Of a DNA stretch of 64,000 bases, positions 35,961 through 45,462 are shown piece by piece. Each line of letters starts with the position of its first letter. Position 1 is the stretch's first letter. A program made the translations under genes and the position numbers. Origin of the DNA: Zhongshania aliphaticivorans (lineage in GTDB: Bacteria > Pseudomonadota > Gammaproteobacteria > Pseudomonadales > Spongiibacteraceae); assembly GCF_902705855.1 (NCBI RefSeq), contig NZ_CACSIJ010000012.1, positions 42,497 to 106,496 on the forward strand. The letters run 5' to 3'. Under the pieces are notes generated by a model, which was given only the letters and a program-made list of their open reading frames with translations, had not been told where the DNA came from and ran no database searches.

Positions 35961-38396
35961 CTATTTATTCGCGGCGATACGTGTCGCGCGAAACAAATCT
36001 CGCCGAAAAGTTTTACTGCCATCGCGAAACCGAACGTGGATGAATCGCGAATCAATATCTGTGACCACGCCGCGACCAAATTTACTGTGCGCCAAAATAT
36101 CGCCCGTCGCAAATCCGCTCTGTCCTTCCAATGTCGGCAGCACATCCTCTGACGATGACTCAACCAGACCCAGTGCACCATCAAGAACTAGCGACGGAAA
36201 ATACACGTGCTTGCCACTAAACTGCACCACCACACCATGCTCATCGACCCCGACGATTCGGCCGCGACCGTGAACCGTATGCACAAGCATTGCGCCTAGG
36301 TCGTATTTTTCATGTAACGGGATGTCTTTTGCGAAGTCACTGCCGATGTCTAACGCGGCAAGATAACGCGTAGCGATTTTGCTAACCGACATGTCCGCGT
36401 TGATCGCATTCTCCGCTAATGACCTGCCTAGCTTTATTGACTGGGAAAGATTCATTTCCTCTAAAAATGGGCTTGGCAGTATATTTAATTCAGGACGCAC
36501 TCCACCGTTAAACCCATTTACACAATCTAAATTTGGCGCAAATAAATACAGCGCGTCAATTGCGCGGGTCATGGCAACATACATCAAGCGCCGTTCAGAT
36601 TCCTGCTGTTCAGCATCGGGGCGTCGCCTTTTACCTGCTTGGTAAGGCATATAATGCGCGCTCAAATTCGGCAAAATCACCACCGGCCATTCCAGCCCCT
36701 TACTGCGATGCATAGTGGTGATGGTCACCGCATCGGTGGTTGGCTGGCTGGTCTTAGTATTAAACTCCGCACCACCAAAACCTAAGCCCTCGACCATGTC
36801 GATAATCGCCGCCGGTGCTTGATCTTGCTGCATGGCGACAAAACTGACAAAGGCACTAATCGTTGCCGCTCGGTTTTCACCGTCTTCACTATTTAAGGCG
36901 TTTTCACGAACTGATTTCAGCAAATCTAAATCGGCTAAAAAGGTGGATAAACCATCACCGGCAAGACGTGACTTTTCAATACCTTCAAGCGCACCGGCGA
37001 CGCGCGACAGGCGCTGTTCTTGGTATACCGTCAATCCTTCTGCAGACATCCGCAGCGCATTAAAACCCATGCCATCACTGAGGATACGCCGCGCATAGCC
37101 GCGCAAGGCCTCATGCTTAATTTTTAGTTCGCAGAACCGCAAAAAATCGAACAATTGCTGTTCGCAGTCAGACGAGGGTTGCTCGTAAAAACGCCCCGCC
37201 ATAATCCGCAGCAATACAATTAACACCTTGGTTTCTCTGCGCTCCAATACCCGACTACCGCCGCTAATGCGATTCGGTATGCCACGCTGTAACAAGACTA
37301 ATTCAACCGGTGCTGCCTGCGCCCAAGTCCGGCATAAAAACACCATATCCCGAAAGGGTCGGCCCGCCGTGTGTTCGGCTAAACACACTTCCGCTAAACA
37401 CAAGCCGTCTGCGGATTGGGCGCGCAATTCTACTTTGGTGGCGGGGGCATTATCAGCGCTGATACACAATACCGGCTCGCGGCGCTGATTATGTGAAATC
37501 AGGTGGGCCGCCGCTAAAGCCAAACAGTGGCCGTAACGGAAGGTACGCGACATTTGATAATTAATATGGGGATAACTCGCGCCAAAGTGTTCAAGCATAT
37601 ACTCAGGGCGCGCACCCCGAAATTCATAAATACACTGATCGCTATCACCCACCACATGTAAGCGGGCACGATCACCGGCAAGGGTTTTTAAAAGGAAGAA
37701 CTGTATATCGTTTATATCTTGGAATTCATCGACCACAAATAACTCGACGCGATTTGCGAGAAAATCCGCCAATTCAGGCTTGGCCGCAATCACCATACAG
37801 GGATCATAAAGATAGTCAGAGAAGGTTACCCTGCCAGCGGCCTTCCGCCACTGTTCAAACCGCGCAAAGGCTTCAATAAACAATTGATATTGATCTGGAT
37901 AGTAAGCGCCGTAAAACGTGGTTTCTGGGGCGAGCAAGCTAGATTTTGCTAAATCGACAAAGCCCGCAAAGGCATCAAGCCATTGTTGCTGCTCATCGCG
38001 AATAGCCTCCCGCTGGGCAGACGTACCCGCCGACGCCTGCAGGGCTCGCAACATTTCAAGGCCGGTCTGCGCATCACCCAGCGGACTTGGGTCAAATGTA
38101 GGTAAGTACCCCTCCTTTGCCAAGGCCATGGCCAAATTTCGGCCCATAGCATGAAAGGTCCTTACCGGCGGCAAGGCAAATGTGGTACCGGCGGCTAACT
38201 GCAATTTGTAGCTAAAGTCCTCTTGCGCCGCTTTATTAAACATCACAACCCGCACTAAGCGCGGGTCCATGCCCGACTTGAGGCGCTCAAGCACATAACG
38301 CACCATCGTCGTGGTCTTTCCTGCGCCAGCAACTGCGGTCACCCGCGCGTGACCGCGAATATGGCTGGCGACTAAACGCTGTTCTTCAGTCAGCAT
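35961..38396 (-). CDS. UvrD/Rep-like superfamily 1A DNA helicase
   Basis: An 811-residue helicase. Motif I AGAGKTTT (residues 23-30), motif II VVDEFQD, motif III GDSDQCIYEFRGA, motif V TTMHRSKGLEWP and motif VI RRLMYVAMTRA are all present. It lacks a nuclease domain. The last ~120 residues contain two similar small beta-rich units with GRG-V motifs (HTVHGRGRIVGVDEHGVVV and HSKFGRGVVTDIDSRFIHV), like a doubled UvrD Tudor domain. It would unwind DNA in repair or replication. The ATG is the natural start. The gene stands alone. Confidence 0.9.
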   Translation of the reverse strand: MLTEEQRLVASHIRGHARVTAVAGAGKTTTMVRYVLERLKSGMDPRLVRVVMFNKAAQEDFSYKLQLAAGTTFALPPVRTFHAMGRNLAMALAKEGYLPTFDPSPLGDAQTGLEMLRALQASAGTSAQREAIRDEQQQWLDAFAGFVDLAKSSLLAPETTFYGAYYPDQYQLFIEAFARFEQWRKAAGRVTFSDYLYDPCMVIAAKPELADFLANRVELFVVDEFQDINDIQFFLLKTLAGDRARLHVVGDSDQCIYEFRGARPEYMLEHFGASYPHINYQMSRTFRYGHCLALAAAHLISHNQRREPVLCISADNAPATKVELRAQSADGLCLAEVCLAEHTAGRPFRDMVFLCRTWAQAAPVELVLLQRGIPNRISGGSRVLERRETKVLIVLLRIMAGRFYEQPSSDCEQQLFDFLRFCELKIKHEALRGYARRILSDGMGFNALRMSAEGLTVYQEQRLSRVAGALEGIEKSRLAGDGLSTFLADLDLLKSVRENALNSEDGENRAATISAFVSFVAMQQDQAPAAIIDMVEGLGFGGAEFNTKTSQPTTDAVTITTMHRSKGLEWPVVILPNLSAHYMPYQAGKRRRPDAEQQESERRLMYVAMTRAIDALYLFAPNLDCVNGFNGGVRPELNILPSPFLEEMNLSQSIKLGRSLAENAINADMSVSKIATRYLAALDIGSDFAKDIPLHEKYDLGAMLVHTVHGRGRIVGVDEHGVVVQFSGKHVYFPSLVLDGALGLVESSSEDVLPTLEGQSGFATGDILAHSKFGRGVVTDIDSRFIHVRFRDGSKTFRRDLFRATRIAANK

Positions 38397-38635
38397 GACA
38401 AAGTTGCTTGATAGATCATGATACGGATGCGGCGAGATTGTCCTAAATTAGCAGGTGGGGAAGGATAGCAAGGTTTTCATTATTTTTCCGAATTAGCCCT
38501 GTCATCAGGGTACACATAACTCTCGTTTCGATATCACGTAGTCATTTGTTACAATTTGCGCCACACTAGGCTATCTCACTCCGTTCATCCCAGCAGAGTA
38601 GTCTTTACTGCTAGTTTAATCATTAAGGAATACCC

Positions 38636-39229
38636 TTGGGCAGACCATCCAAACCAATCATTTCAAAGGAACTCGCGGCGCGGGCAGCACTAACCGTCAT
38701 TGATGAACTTGGCGTAGACGGTATGAGTCTGCAACTGGTTGCCAAAGAACTAGGCGTCAAGGCACCGTCGCTGTATTACCATTTCAAAAATAAAGCTGAA
38801 ATGCTCGCTGAAGTGGCAAGAATCATATTAATCGACGCCTCATCAAACAAACCACATATTGATGCAGACTGGCGCGAGGCCCAGATCGAACTTGCTATTG
38901 CCACCCGCCGCTCAATTCTTCGCCATCCGCGGGCCGCACCACTGATGCTGCAGTTTTTTCCTCGCCATCTTATGCTAAAACCCTATGATCGTTGGAGCCA
39001 CAAATTTGATGTACCACCAGAGCTGCAATTACTGGTAATTGAGGGCATAGAGAAGCTGACCTTCGGCTCGGCACTGCTCGGCGCCATGAGCCGCGCAAAC
39101 GGCACCCAACCTATGCCAGAGTTTGAAGCAGAGGACTACCCTCATCTGGATATCGCAATGCAAGCCAACACCCTAGATGAAGAAGCAATGTTTGTTGAAA
39201 CCCTTCGACGCTTTCTTTCTTCGTTTTGA
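38636..39229 (+). CDS. TetR-family transcriptional regulator at the cluster's left edge
   Basis: A 197-residue regulator. TTG 38636 with AAGGAA before it gives the typical start MGRPSKPIISKE. The helix-turn-helix is SLQLVAKELGVKAPSLYYHFKNKAEM (residues 33-58). The C-terminal part resembles the TetR_C tetracycline-repressor-like type. It is one of two TetR genes flanking the catabolic cluster and so a candidate for binding the 19-bp operator. No copy of that operator lies before this gene. Confidence 0.85.
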   Translation: MGRPSKPIISKELAARAALTVIDELGVDGMSLQLVAKELGVKAPSLYYHFKNKAEMLAEVARIILIDASSNKPHIDADWREAQIELAIATRRSILRHPRAAPLMLQFFPRHLMLKPYDRWSHKFDVPPELQLLVIEGIEKLTFGSALLGAMSRANGTQPMPEFEAEDYPHLDIAMQANTLDEEAMFVETLRRFLSSF

Positions 39230-39275
39230 TATTTTTACGACGTAAAAACACCCGAGCCTAGCTGCTAAAAAATAC

Positions 39276-39315
39276 GAAAAAACAATTGTTAGCTTGGCCG
39301 CATTCGCAGCCAAGC
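39276..39315 (-). terminator. Terminator of the acyl-CoA dehydrogenase/ALDH transcript
   Basis: On the minus strand GCTTGGC and GCCAAGC (39315-39309 and 39298-39292) form a stem with an inner GC-GC pairing. A T-rich run at 39281-39276 follows after about ten bases. Confidence 0.5.
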
Positions 39316-39330
39316 CAAACGAGTAAAACC

Positions 39331-40515
39331 TTACTTAATTAAAGATTTCCAAATAATATTGCGCTGAATTTCACTGGTGCCACCATAAATAGTCTGTGCC
39401 CGCTCAAACAAATACGCATCTGCAGATAAGCTGCCGTAGCTAGGTGTGCTCAATAGGGAGTGCTGCCAATTCGGCAAATTCATGTCTGGAAACGCCAAGC
39501 CATGTCTCGCACTTAACAACATAAATAACTCGGTTATACGCTGAGCGCATTCCGTGCATTGAATTTTTAAGGACGACACCGCAGCGGGAGCCAACTCCCC
39601 CACCAAAGCCCGTAACACCGACACTTCCAAGGCGGCTAGCTCGATCTCTAGCGCCGCTAGCTGAGCAGCAAACAAAGGATCATCTATTAACTTCTCGGCT
39701 CTATCACCCGACACGTCTGATGCCAGTTTTCGCAATTTAGCAAGGTCCGCCTTTTTACGACCAATATGCGCGTAAGAAAGACGCTCGGTACTCAGTAATA
39801 CATTTGCGTAATGCCAACCCTGTCCTTCTTCGCCAATGCGATTGGCAACGGGAACACGTACGTTTTCAAAGCTAATACGATTCAGCTCCCAAGCACCGTT
39901 CATAGTAATAATGGGATGAACTTCAATACCTTCGGAACGCATATCTACGCAAACAAATGAAATCCCTTCTTGCTTACGTTCACCTTTAGACGTGCGTACT
40001 AAACAAAAAATCCAATCAGCCCAGTGGCCTAATGTTGTCCAAACTTTATTGCCATTAAGAATATATTCGTCGCCGTCACGATCCGCCCGCATACCCAAAC
40101 TGGCGAGATCAGAGCCTGATTCCGGCTCTGAATATCCTTGGGCCCACATACTCTTGGATGACAATATATCTGGCAACCAACGCTGTTTTTGTTCAGCGCT
40201 GCCAAATTCGACAATAATCGGTCCGACGTATATGACGGCCATCGGAATAATATTCGGCGCGCCGATACGCTCTAATTCAGACTCAAAAATATAGCGCTGA
40301 ATTTCCGTCCAACCTGGCCCACCGTGCGTTTTTGGCCAAGCGATACCCAACCATTGCTTTGACTGCAAAGCCGCCTGCGATACGCAGTGATCTTCGCGGC
40401 TGAGGCGATCCCCCCGACGCACTTTTTCTAAAATATGCTGGGGATAATCGCACTCAAAAAATTGGCGCACCTCCTGTTGAAATGCGCTTTCGCTAGCGCT
40501 TAATTGCAAATTCAT
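39331..40515 (-). CDS. Acyl-CoA dehydrogenase
   Basis: A 394-residue FAD enzyme. QGYSEPESGSDLASL and WTTLGHWADWIFCLVRT are the FAD/substrate motifs; the end has YGGTSEIQRNIIWKSL. It oxidises acyl-CoA to enoyl-CoA. The sequence is of the FadE-type pair subunits used for bulky steroid or alicyclic acyl-CoAs rather than the simple short-chain type. It lies 36 bp after the ALDH gene on the same strand. Confidence 0.9.
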   Translation of the reverse strand: MNLQLSASESAFQQEVRQFFECDYPQHILEKVRRGDRLSREDHCVSQAALQSKQWLGIAWPKTHGGPGWTEIQRYIFESELERIGAPNIIPMAVIYVGPIIVEFGSAEQKQRWLPDILSSKSMWAQGYSEPESGSDLASLGMRADRDGDEYILNGNKVWTTLGHWADWIFCLVRTSKGERKQEGISFVCVDMRSEGIEVHPIITMNGAWELNRISFENVRVPVANRIGEEGQGWHYANVLLSTERLSYAHIGRKKADLAKLRKLASDVSGDRAEKLIDDPLFAAQLAALEIELAALEVSVLRALVGELAPAAVSSLKIQCTECAQRITELFMLLSARHGLAFPDMNLPNWQHSLLSTPSYGSLSADAYLFERAQTIYGGTSEIQRNIIWKSLIK

Positions 40516-40551
40516 TTCACTAATCTGCTTTGGCGCATTGTCTGCTCCGTA

Positions 40552-41985
40552 TTATTTTGTCGCTTTTTTCGGAATGTAAATTGCTTTTGGCTGGGTAAAT
40601 TCCATCAGTCCCGCCATGCCATTTTCTACACCAAAGCCAGACTGCTTGTGACCGCCCAAAGGTGTCACTGGTGTCGATTGCAAATTTTGATTAATCCACA
40701 CCGTGCCGGTATCAAGGCGCTTTGCCACCGCTAGGGCTTTATCAATATCTGACGACCACACCGCACCGGCTAAACCGTATTCGCTGTTATTCGCCCGCTC
40801 AATAACCTCATCTAAATCGCTGTATCGCAGCAAAGGTAATATCGGCCCAAACGCCTCTTCAGTTACGACTCGTGAATCTTCTGGAGGATTATCGACCAAA
40901 GTTAAGGGTAGAAAATAACCACTACCTTGGGGTACCGCGCGCCCCTCTAACAAGGTCAATCCGTCTGCCCGCGCCTCGTCCATCAGGGCTTTGACACGCA
41001 AATACTGGGGTTTGTTTTGCACTGGGCCAAATACCGTATCGGGCTCCATACCATCCCCGACTTTTAAAAACTTGGCTAGGCCATGTAGCTTATCCCGCAG
41101 CGCATCGTATATATCATCGTGAACATACATGCGTTTGGTCGCGATACAAATCTGCGCAGTGTTATAGAACGCCCCCATGAATAATTCCTGGGCGACTTTG
41201 TCGACATCAACATCTGGAAGAATGATTGCCGCATCATTGCCACCTAATTCCAGTGTTAGACGCTTAAGATCTTGTGCCGCCGAAGCCATAATACGTTTAC
41301 CGGTTGCGGTTGAACCAGTAAACGATATTTTTGCAAAGCCGGGATGCGCAGTCATTAAAGGCCCGAGAGCATCGCCGCCAGTAATAATATTCAGCACCCC
41401 CGCCGGAAACACATCGCGCAGAATTTCGCCAATTTTCAACATCGCCAGTGGCGTAAACGGAGATGGTTTTAATACCATCACATTACCAGTAAGCAAGGCG
41501 TGGGAAATTTTCCAGAACGCTAATAATACTGGGAAATTCCAAGGCACAATTGCACACACCACACCCAGGGGTTCGTGATGCACCTCTACTCGACGGGTTT
41601 CAGAGTCTTCAGTGATATCCACGGGTATGTCGAACTTGGCCATGCTCATTAGCCAATGACTGGCACCCAGTATTTCTTCCTTAGCAAATTTAAGAGGACG
41701 CCCCTGTTCCAGGGTAAATATTTCAGCTAATTCGTCGGCGTGTGCAGCAATTACTTTTGCTGCATTTATTGCCGCCGCTGCGCGCTCTTTGTGCGGTGTT
41801 GCACGCCATTTCGGAAACGCAGCCGCCGCCGCGCTAACCGCCATATCAAGCTCAGCAGCCCCCGCAACCGGCGCCTGCGCAAACACCTCACCGGATGCAG
41901 GGTTTACCACACCCATTGTCTCTACGCCGGCAACACCTTTGCCGTTGATCGTCATCGTATAGGGTGTGGCTCGTAACTGACTCAT
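40552..41985 (-). CDS. Aldehyde dehydrogenase (NAD-dependent)
   Basis: A 477-residue ALDH. LTLELGGNDAAII carries the catalytic Glu; NTAQICIATKR carries the nucleophile Cys; PWNFPVLL is the NAD region. It oxidises an aldehyde to an acid, a plausible step after the GMC alcohol oxidoreductase. Start ATG follows TGAGG. It is separated from the acyl-CoA ligase by a strong terminator (41997-42027), so it has its own promoter or depends on readthrough. Confidence 0.92.
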   Translation of the reverse strand: MSQLRATPYTMTINGKGVAGVETMGVVNPASGEVFAQAPVAGAAELDMAVSAAAAAFPKWRATPHKERAAAAINAAKVIAAHADELAEIFTLEQGRPLKFAKEEILGASHWLMSMAKFDIPVDITEDSETRRVEVHHEPLGVVCAIVPWNFPVLLAFWKISHALLTGNVMVLKPSPFTPLAMLKIGEILRDVFPAGVLNIITGGDALGPLMTAHPGFAKISFTGSTATGKRIMASAAQDLKRLTLELGGNDAAIILPDVDVDKVAQELFMGAFYNTAQICIATKRMYVHDDIYDALRDKLHGLAKFLKVGDGMEPDTVFGPVQNKPQYLRVKALMDEARADGLTLLEGRAVPQGSGYFLPLTLVDNPPEDSRVVTEEAFGPILPLLRYSDLDEVIERANNSEYGLAGAVWSSDIDKALAVAKRLDTGTVWINQNLQSTPVTPLGGHKQSGFGVENGMAGLMEFTQPKAIYIPKKATK

Positions 41986-41996
41986 ATCAACCTCAT

Positions 41997-42027
41997 AAAA
42001 AAATAGCCGACAAGATCACTTGTCGGC
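41997..42027 (-). terminator. Strong intrinsic terminator between acyl-CoA ligase and ALDH genes
   Basis: On the minus strand GCCGACAAG, TGAT, CTTGTCGGC (a 9-bp perfect stem) is followed by TA and seven T (41997-42003). The ALDH ribosome site begins only a few bases later, so this could also work as an attenuator. Confidence 0.85.
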
Positions 42028-42053
42028 GAAATAAAATCGTCCACAAATTTGCT

Positions 42054-43577
42054 TTAACGCACTTTACTTAATTCCACATGGGCATTGGCGTATTTAACCC
42101 GCAGTGCGGGTTTCGCGATTTTGCCCGTTGCCAAACGGGGCAATGCCTCGCCTTCCAAGACCACATAACGCGGAACTTTAAATGCGCTCAAATGGGTATT
42201 GCAGTGCTGAATAACAGTCTCAATGGTGAGATCGTCGCGGCCATAAATAATCGCTAGCGGGGTTTCACCAAAGCCGTCGTCTTTAGCTGCAATGACCGCC
42301 ACCTCATTCACGCCGTCTATCTCTGAAATAACGCGCTCCAACTCCGCAGCTGAAATATTTATACCGCCAGAGATAATAATATCCTTGAGGCGATCTAACA
42401 TGGTGAGCAGGCCATTCTCATCTACCATGCCTAAATCACCGGTGTGCAGCCATCCATTCACCAGCGTCTTCGCTGTCGCCTCTGGATCGTTCCAGTAGCG
42501 GGTCATTATGCCCGCCCCTTTAATCACGATTTCACCTGGCGTATTTGGCCCGCAGAATTCGCCTTTATCGTCCACAATAGCAATCCGCGTAAACGCTGAG
42601 CCACGACCACATTTTTCTGGATCGCTGAGTGCCGCAGACCTTGAGTTGACTGTCGCCTGCCCTCCCGCTTCTGTCTGGCCGTAGAGCTGACGTAGCGTAA
42701 CGCCCTTCTCCAACCACGTGTCTAGCAGTTGATTAGAAACCCTCGCGCCGCCAACCAGACAGTAACGCAAGCTAGCAAGATCCGCCGCCGCAAAACTCTC
42801 GCTGGCCGCCATCCGCTCGAAGAATATAGGCGCGCCCATCATCACGGTAATACCGTGCTCCTGAATCATTTGAATAGCGCGCAGCGGCTCAAAAGCCTCT
42901 TCAACAAAGATCGTGCCGCCATAAGCCAAATATTGCGTTGTAACCACGTAACCCGCAGAGGTGCACAGCGGGCCAAACAACAGCACTTTTGCCTTATCAA
43001 TTGAGTATGGTTCGGCAATGGCGGTTTCCGACACATAGGAACTTAAGGTGCGATGGGAATACACCACGCCCTTGGGGTGCCCAGTTGAACCACTGGTTGG
43101 AATAATAACGACTTCGTCATCGAGACCAATTTCCGGACGCGGAGTGCTATTAGCGCTGGCCCCGTTTCTAAATTGATCAATCACACTGATATCAAACACC
43201 GTGCAGCCTTCCACTTTGGCCTGCGTAGCATTCGCCAGCTCGGCGCGTGCGGTGTCGTGAAAAATAAACTTCGACTGGTAGCGCTCACCAACCATATAGG
43301 CGACTTCGCTTACCGTAAAACGGGGATTCACCGGCGCCAAAATACCGCCAGACAACATCACCGCCTGCGACAGCACTATCCATTCCATGCTGTTGGTGGC
43401 CAAAATCGTAACGCGCTCGCCGCGCTGTAAACCTTCAGCTATAAGCCAGTCCGCAATCGCCTCGGCCCAACAGTTAAGCTCACTGTATGTGATTTGATCC
43501 TTTGCAGTGACAATTGCGGCAGTGTCTTTACGATCAACTGCCCACCACTTAAAAATGTCTATTAGTGTACTGCTCAC
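42054..43577 (-). CDS. Acyl-CoA synthetase (AMP-forming)
   Basis: A 507-residue adenylate-forming enzyme. P-loop IIPTSGSTGHPKGVVYSH, then YGQTEAGG, GWLHTGDLG, and the late MLDRLKDIIISGGINISAAELE and ATGKIAK are the classical motifs. It activates a carboxylic acid to its CoA ester. GTG start with GGAGGAA before it. It is transcribed divergently from an acyl-CoA dehydrogenase; the shared 325-bp region holds the 19-bp operator. Confidence 0.92.
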   Translation of the reverse strand: MSSTLIDIFKWWAVDRKDTAAIVTAKDQITYSELNCWAEAIADWLIAEGLQRGERVTILATNSMEWIVLSQAVMLSGGILAPVNPRFTVSEVAYMVGERYQSKFIFHDTARAELANATQAKVEGCTVFDISVIDQFRNGASANSTPRPEIGLDDEVVIIPTSGSTGHPKGVVYSHRTLSSYVSETAIAEPYSIDKAKVLLFGPLCTSAGYVVTTQYLAYGGTIFVEEAFEPLRAIQMIQEHGITVMMGAPIFFERMAASESFAAADLASLRYCLVGGARVSNQLLDTWLEKGVTLRQLYGQTEAGGQATVNSRSAALSDPEKCGRGSAFTRIAIVDDKGEFCGPNTPGEIVIKGAGIMTRYWNDPEATAKTLVNGWLHTGDLGMVDENGLLTMLDRLKDIIISGGINISAAELERVISEIDGVNEVAVIAAKDDGFGETPLAIIYGRDDLTIETVIQHCNTHLSAFKVPRYVVLEGEALPRLATGKIAKPALRVKYANAHVELSKVR

Positions 43578-43902
43578 GACTTCCTCCGACGGGCCAACCC
43601 TTGGTTATACTCTTTATATTTATGACTAAAGACGGCCATTCACCCGAAAATACTGCAGGGGGAAATATCACGCCTTCAATATAGCTCTTTTACGCGCGCC
43701 AAGATTATCCTCCAACGCCAATTTTCTCAGTAAGCTCCACCAATATGAGTAATTACAAGGTAGATTAAAACTGAGTAAAACCAAGTCTTGCAGCGCACAA
43801 CAAGATAATCTAATCTAATTAGATTAATAGCTGCCGTCAACAACTACGTCATGTCACGCTCGGCAAATTGACTCACTAAACGATACAACGCAGGACTCAG
43901 CA
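43578..43902. other. 325-bp divergent control region of acyl-CoA ligase and acyl-CoA dehydrogenase
   Basis: It holds the 19-bp inverted repeat at 43807-43825 and a 16-bp perfect palindrome TAATCTAATTAGATTA (43811-43826) overlapping it. No gene is seen. Confidence 0.6.
43807..43825. promoter_or_regulatory. Operator copy 1: AATCTA-N7-TAGATT
   Basis: AATCTA (43807-43812), seven bases, TAGATT (43820-43825): perfect arms. It lies 78 bp before the dehydrogenase start. The spacer itself is ATCTAAT, which produces an overlapping second palindrome. Three other copies share the arms and the spacer length (47685, 53539, 55694). Confidence 0.65.
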
Positions 43903-45129
43903 ATGAATATTGAATGGACCGCCGACGAACTAAAATTCCGCGACGAAGTGCGCGATTTCTTCAAACTGGAATTAAGTGAGGACATTCGAGCCGCTGGAAA
44001 ATTAATGACCAGCGTGTATTCAGACCATGAACTGTCGATGAAATGGCAGCACAAATTAGTCGCCAAGGGCTGGGCCGCCCCCTCTTGGCCTGTGGAATAC
44101 GGCGGTTGCGACTGGACGGTTGCACAGCATTATATTTTCGCCCGCGAGCGCGCACTTGCCGGCGCACCACCATTATCGCCAATGGGCATACAAATGTGTG
44201 CCCCGGCCATTATTTGCTTTGGCACACCCGAACAAAAAGACTTCTTCCTACCCCGTATGCTTAGCGGTGAACATTTTTGGTGTCAGGGCTACTCGGAACC
44301 CGGTTCCGGCTCAGACCTGGCCTCACTGCAAATGCCCGCCGTAGACGACGGCGATCATTTCATTTGCAATGGTTCAAAAATATGGACCACCCACGCCGAT
44401 GAAGCCAACTGGATTTTTTGCCTAGTACGCACCACCAAAGCAAGTAAACCTCAGCTGGGCATTACATTTTTAGTGATCGACATGAACACCCCCGGCATTG
44501 AAGTGAAACCGATTATTTCACTCACCGGTGAGCACATTCAAAACGAAGTATTTTTCCAAGATGTACGCGTACCAAAAACCAATGTTATTGGTAAGGTCGA
44601 TGAAGGTTGGACCGTGGCCAAATACCTGCTCGAATTTGAGCGCGGTGGCGCCGCTTATGCGCCGCTCATGCAAATCCGCTTAGAGGAAATTCGTGACTTC
44701 GCCGCGACCATTCCCGGTGACAGCAGCCCTCGCCTTATTGAGGACCCGCTCTTCGCCGCTAAACTCGCCCAAGCAGAAATAAAGGCCGCCACCTTAGAAA
44801 TGTATGAATTACGAACCATGTCGGCCATTTCCGCCGGCGGCTCACCGGGAACATCTGCATCGGTAATGAAAATACTGGGTACCGAATTACAGCAACTGGT
44901 GAGCGAAGTTGCCTTGGAGGCCAGCGCGGCCTACGGCCATAGCTACCAACCCCAAGCCTGCGCCCCCGGTGGCGCCACCATTTATCCGCATCAAGAATCA
45001 GGCCTAGAAGGCCCACTCGACGCCGCACTGGCTCCGCTGCGCTACTTTAACGAGCGCGCCGGCAGTATTTATGCGGGTTCGAATGAAATACAAAGAAATA
45101 TCTTAGCGAAGGCTGCATTGGGGCTGTAA
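43903..45129 (+). CDS. Acyl-CoA dehydrogenase
   Basis: A 408-residue FAD enzyme. QGYSEPGSGSDLASLQM and TTHADEANWIFCLVRT are present; the end YAGSNEIQRNILAKAA has the catalytic-region pattern. It is alpha-type (starts MNIEWTADELKFRDEV) and may pair with a beta-type subunit such as that at 49313-50446. It is transcribed divergently from the acyl-CoA ligase with operator copy 1 between them, and ends convergently with the TonB receptor. Confidence 0.92.
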   Translation: MNIEWTADELKFRDEVRDFFKLELSEDIRAAGKLMTSVYSDHELSMKWQHKLVAKGWAAPSWPVEYGGCDWTVAQHYIFARERALAGAPPLSPMGIQMCAPAIICFGTPEQKDFFLPRMLSGEHFWCQGYSEPGSGSDLASLQMPAVDDGDHFICNGSKIWTTHADEANWIFCLVRTTKASKPQLGITFLVIDMNTPGIEVKPIISLTGEHIQNEVFFQDVRVPKTNVIGKVDEGWTVAKYLLEFERGGAAYAPLMQIRLEEIRDFAATIPGDSSPRLIEDPLFAAKLAQAEIKAATLEMYELRTMSAISAGGSPGTSASVMKILGTELQQLVSEVALEASAAYGHSYQPQACAPGGATIYPHQESGLEGPLDAALAPLRYFNERAGSIYAGSNEIQRNILAKAALGL

Positions 45130-45462
45130 AGCCCCTCCGATTATATTTGAGTTTAGAATAGCAATAACCGCTCATAGCGTTTGGCCAACCGTTGGCTGAA
45201 GACGATGCGTTGGACAGCTCGCAGATAAATCACGCTGTGCCAGAGCTAAAGCCGCGCATAGCCCGCACGACCAGCCGACTCACTGAACGAAATATACCCA
45301 CACTCATTCATTGAAAATTATCGCTAAAGATTTTATCTATACTTACGTTTGCATTTACGAGCGGCAGAAAATAAAAACCATTTGTTAGAATCAGTAAAAA
45401 GCCATCGTAACTCTCGCTACAATGGCTATTATTAATTTCCGACTTTTAGTATATGGGCGTTA
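45130..45462. other. 333-bp convergent intergenic region
   Basis: It lies between the dehydrogenase (plus) and TonB receptor (minus) 3' ends. It holds the receptor terminator (45396-45427) and some short inverted repeats (CCAAC/GTTGG near 45183). I see no gene. Confidence 0.5.
45396..45427 (-). terminator. Terminator of the TonB receptor gene
   Basis: On the minus strand AGCCATTGTA pairs with TACGATGGCT (ten pairs with one G-T), loop of eight, then five T (45400-45396). Confidence 0.75.
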
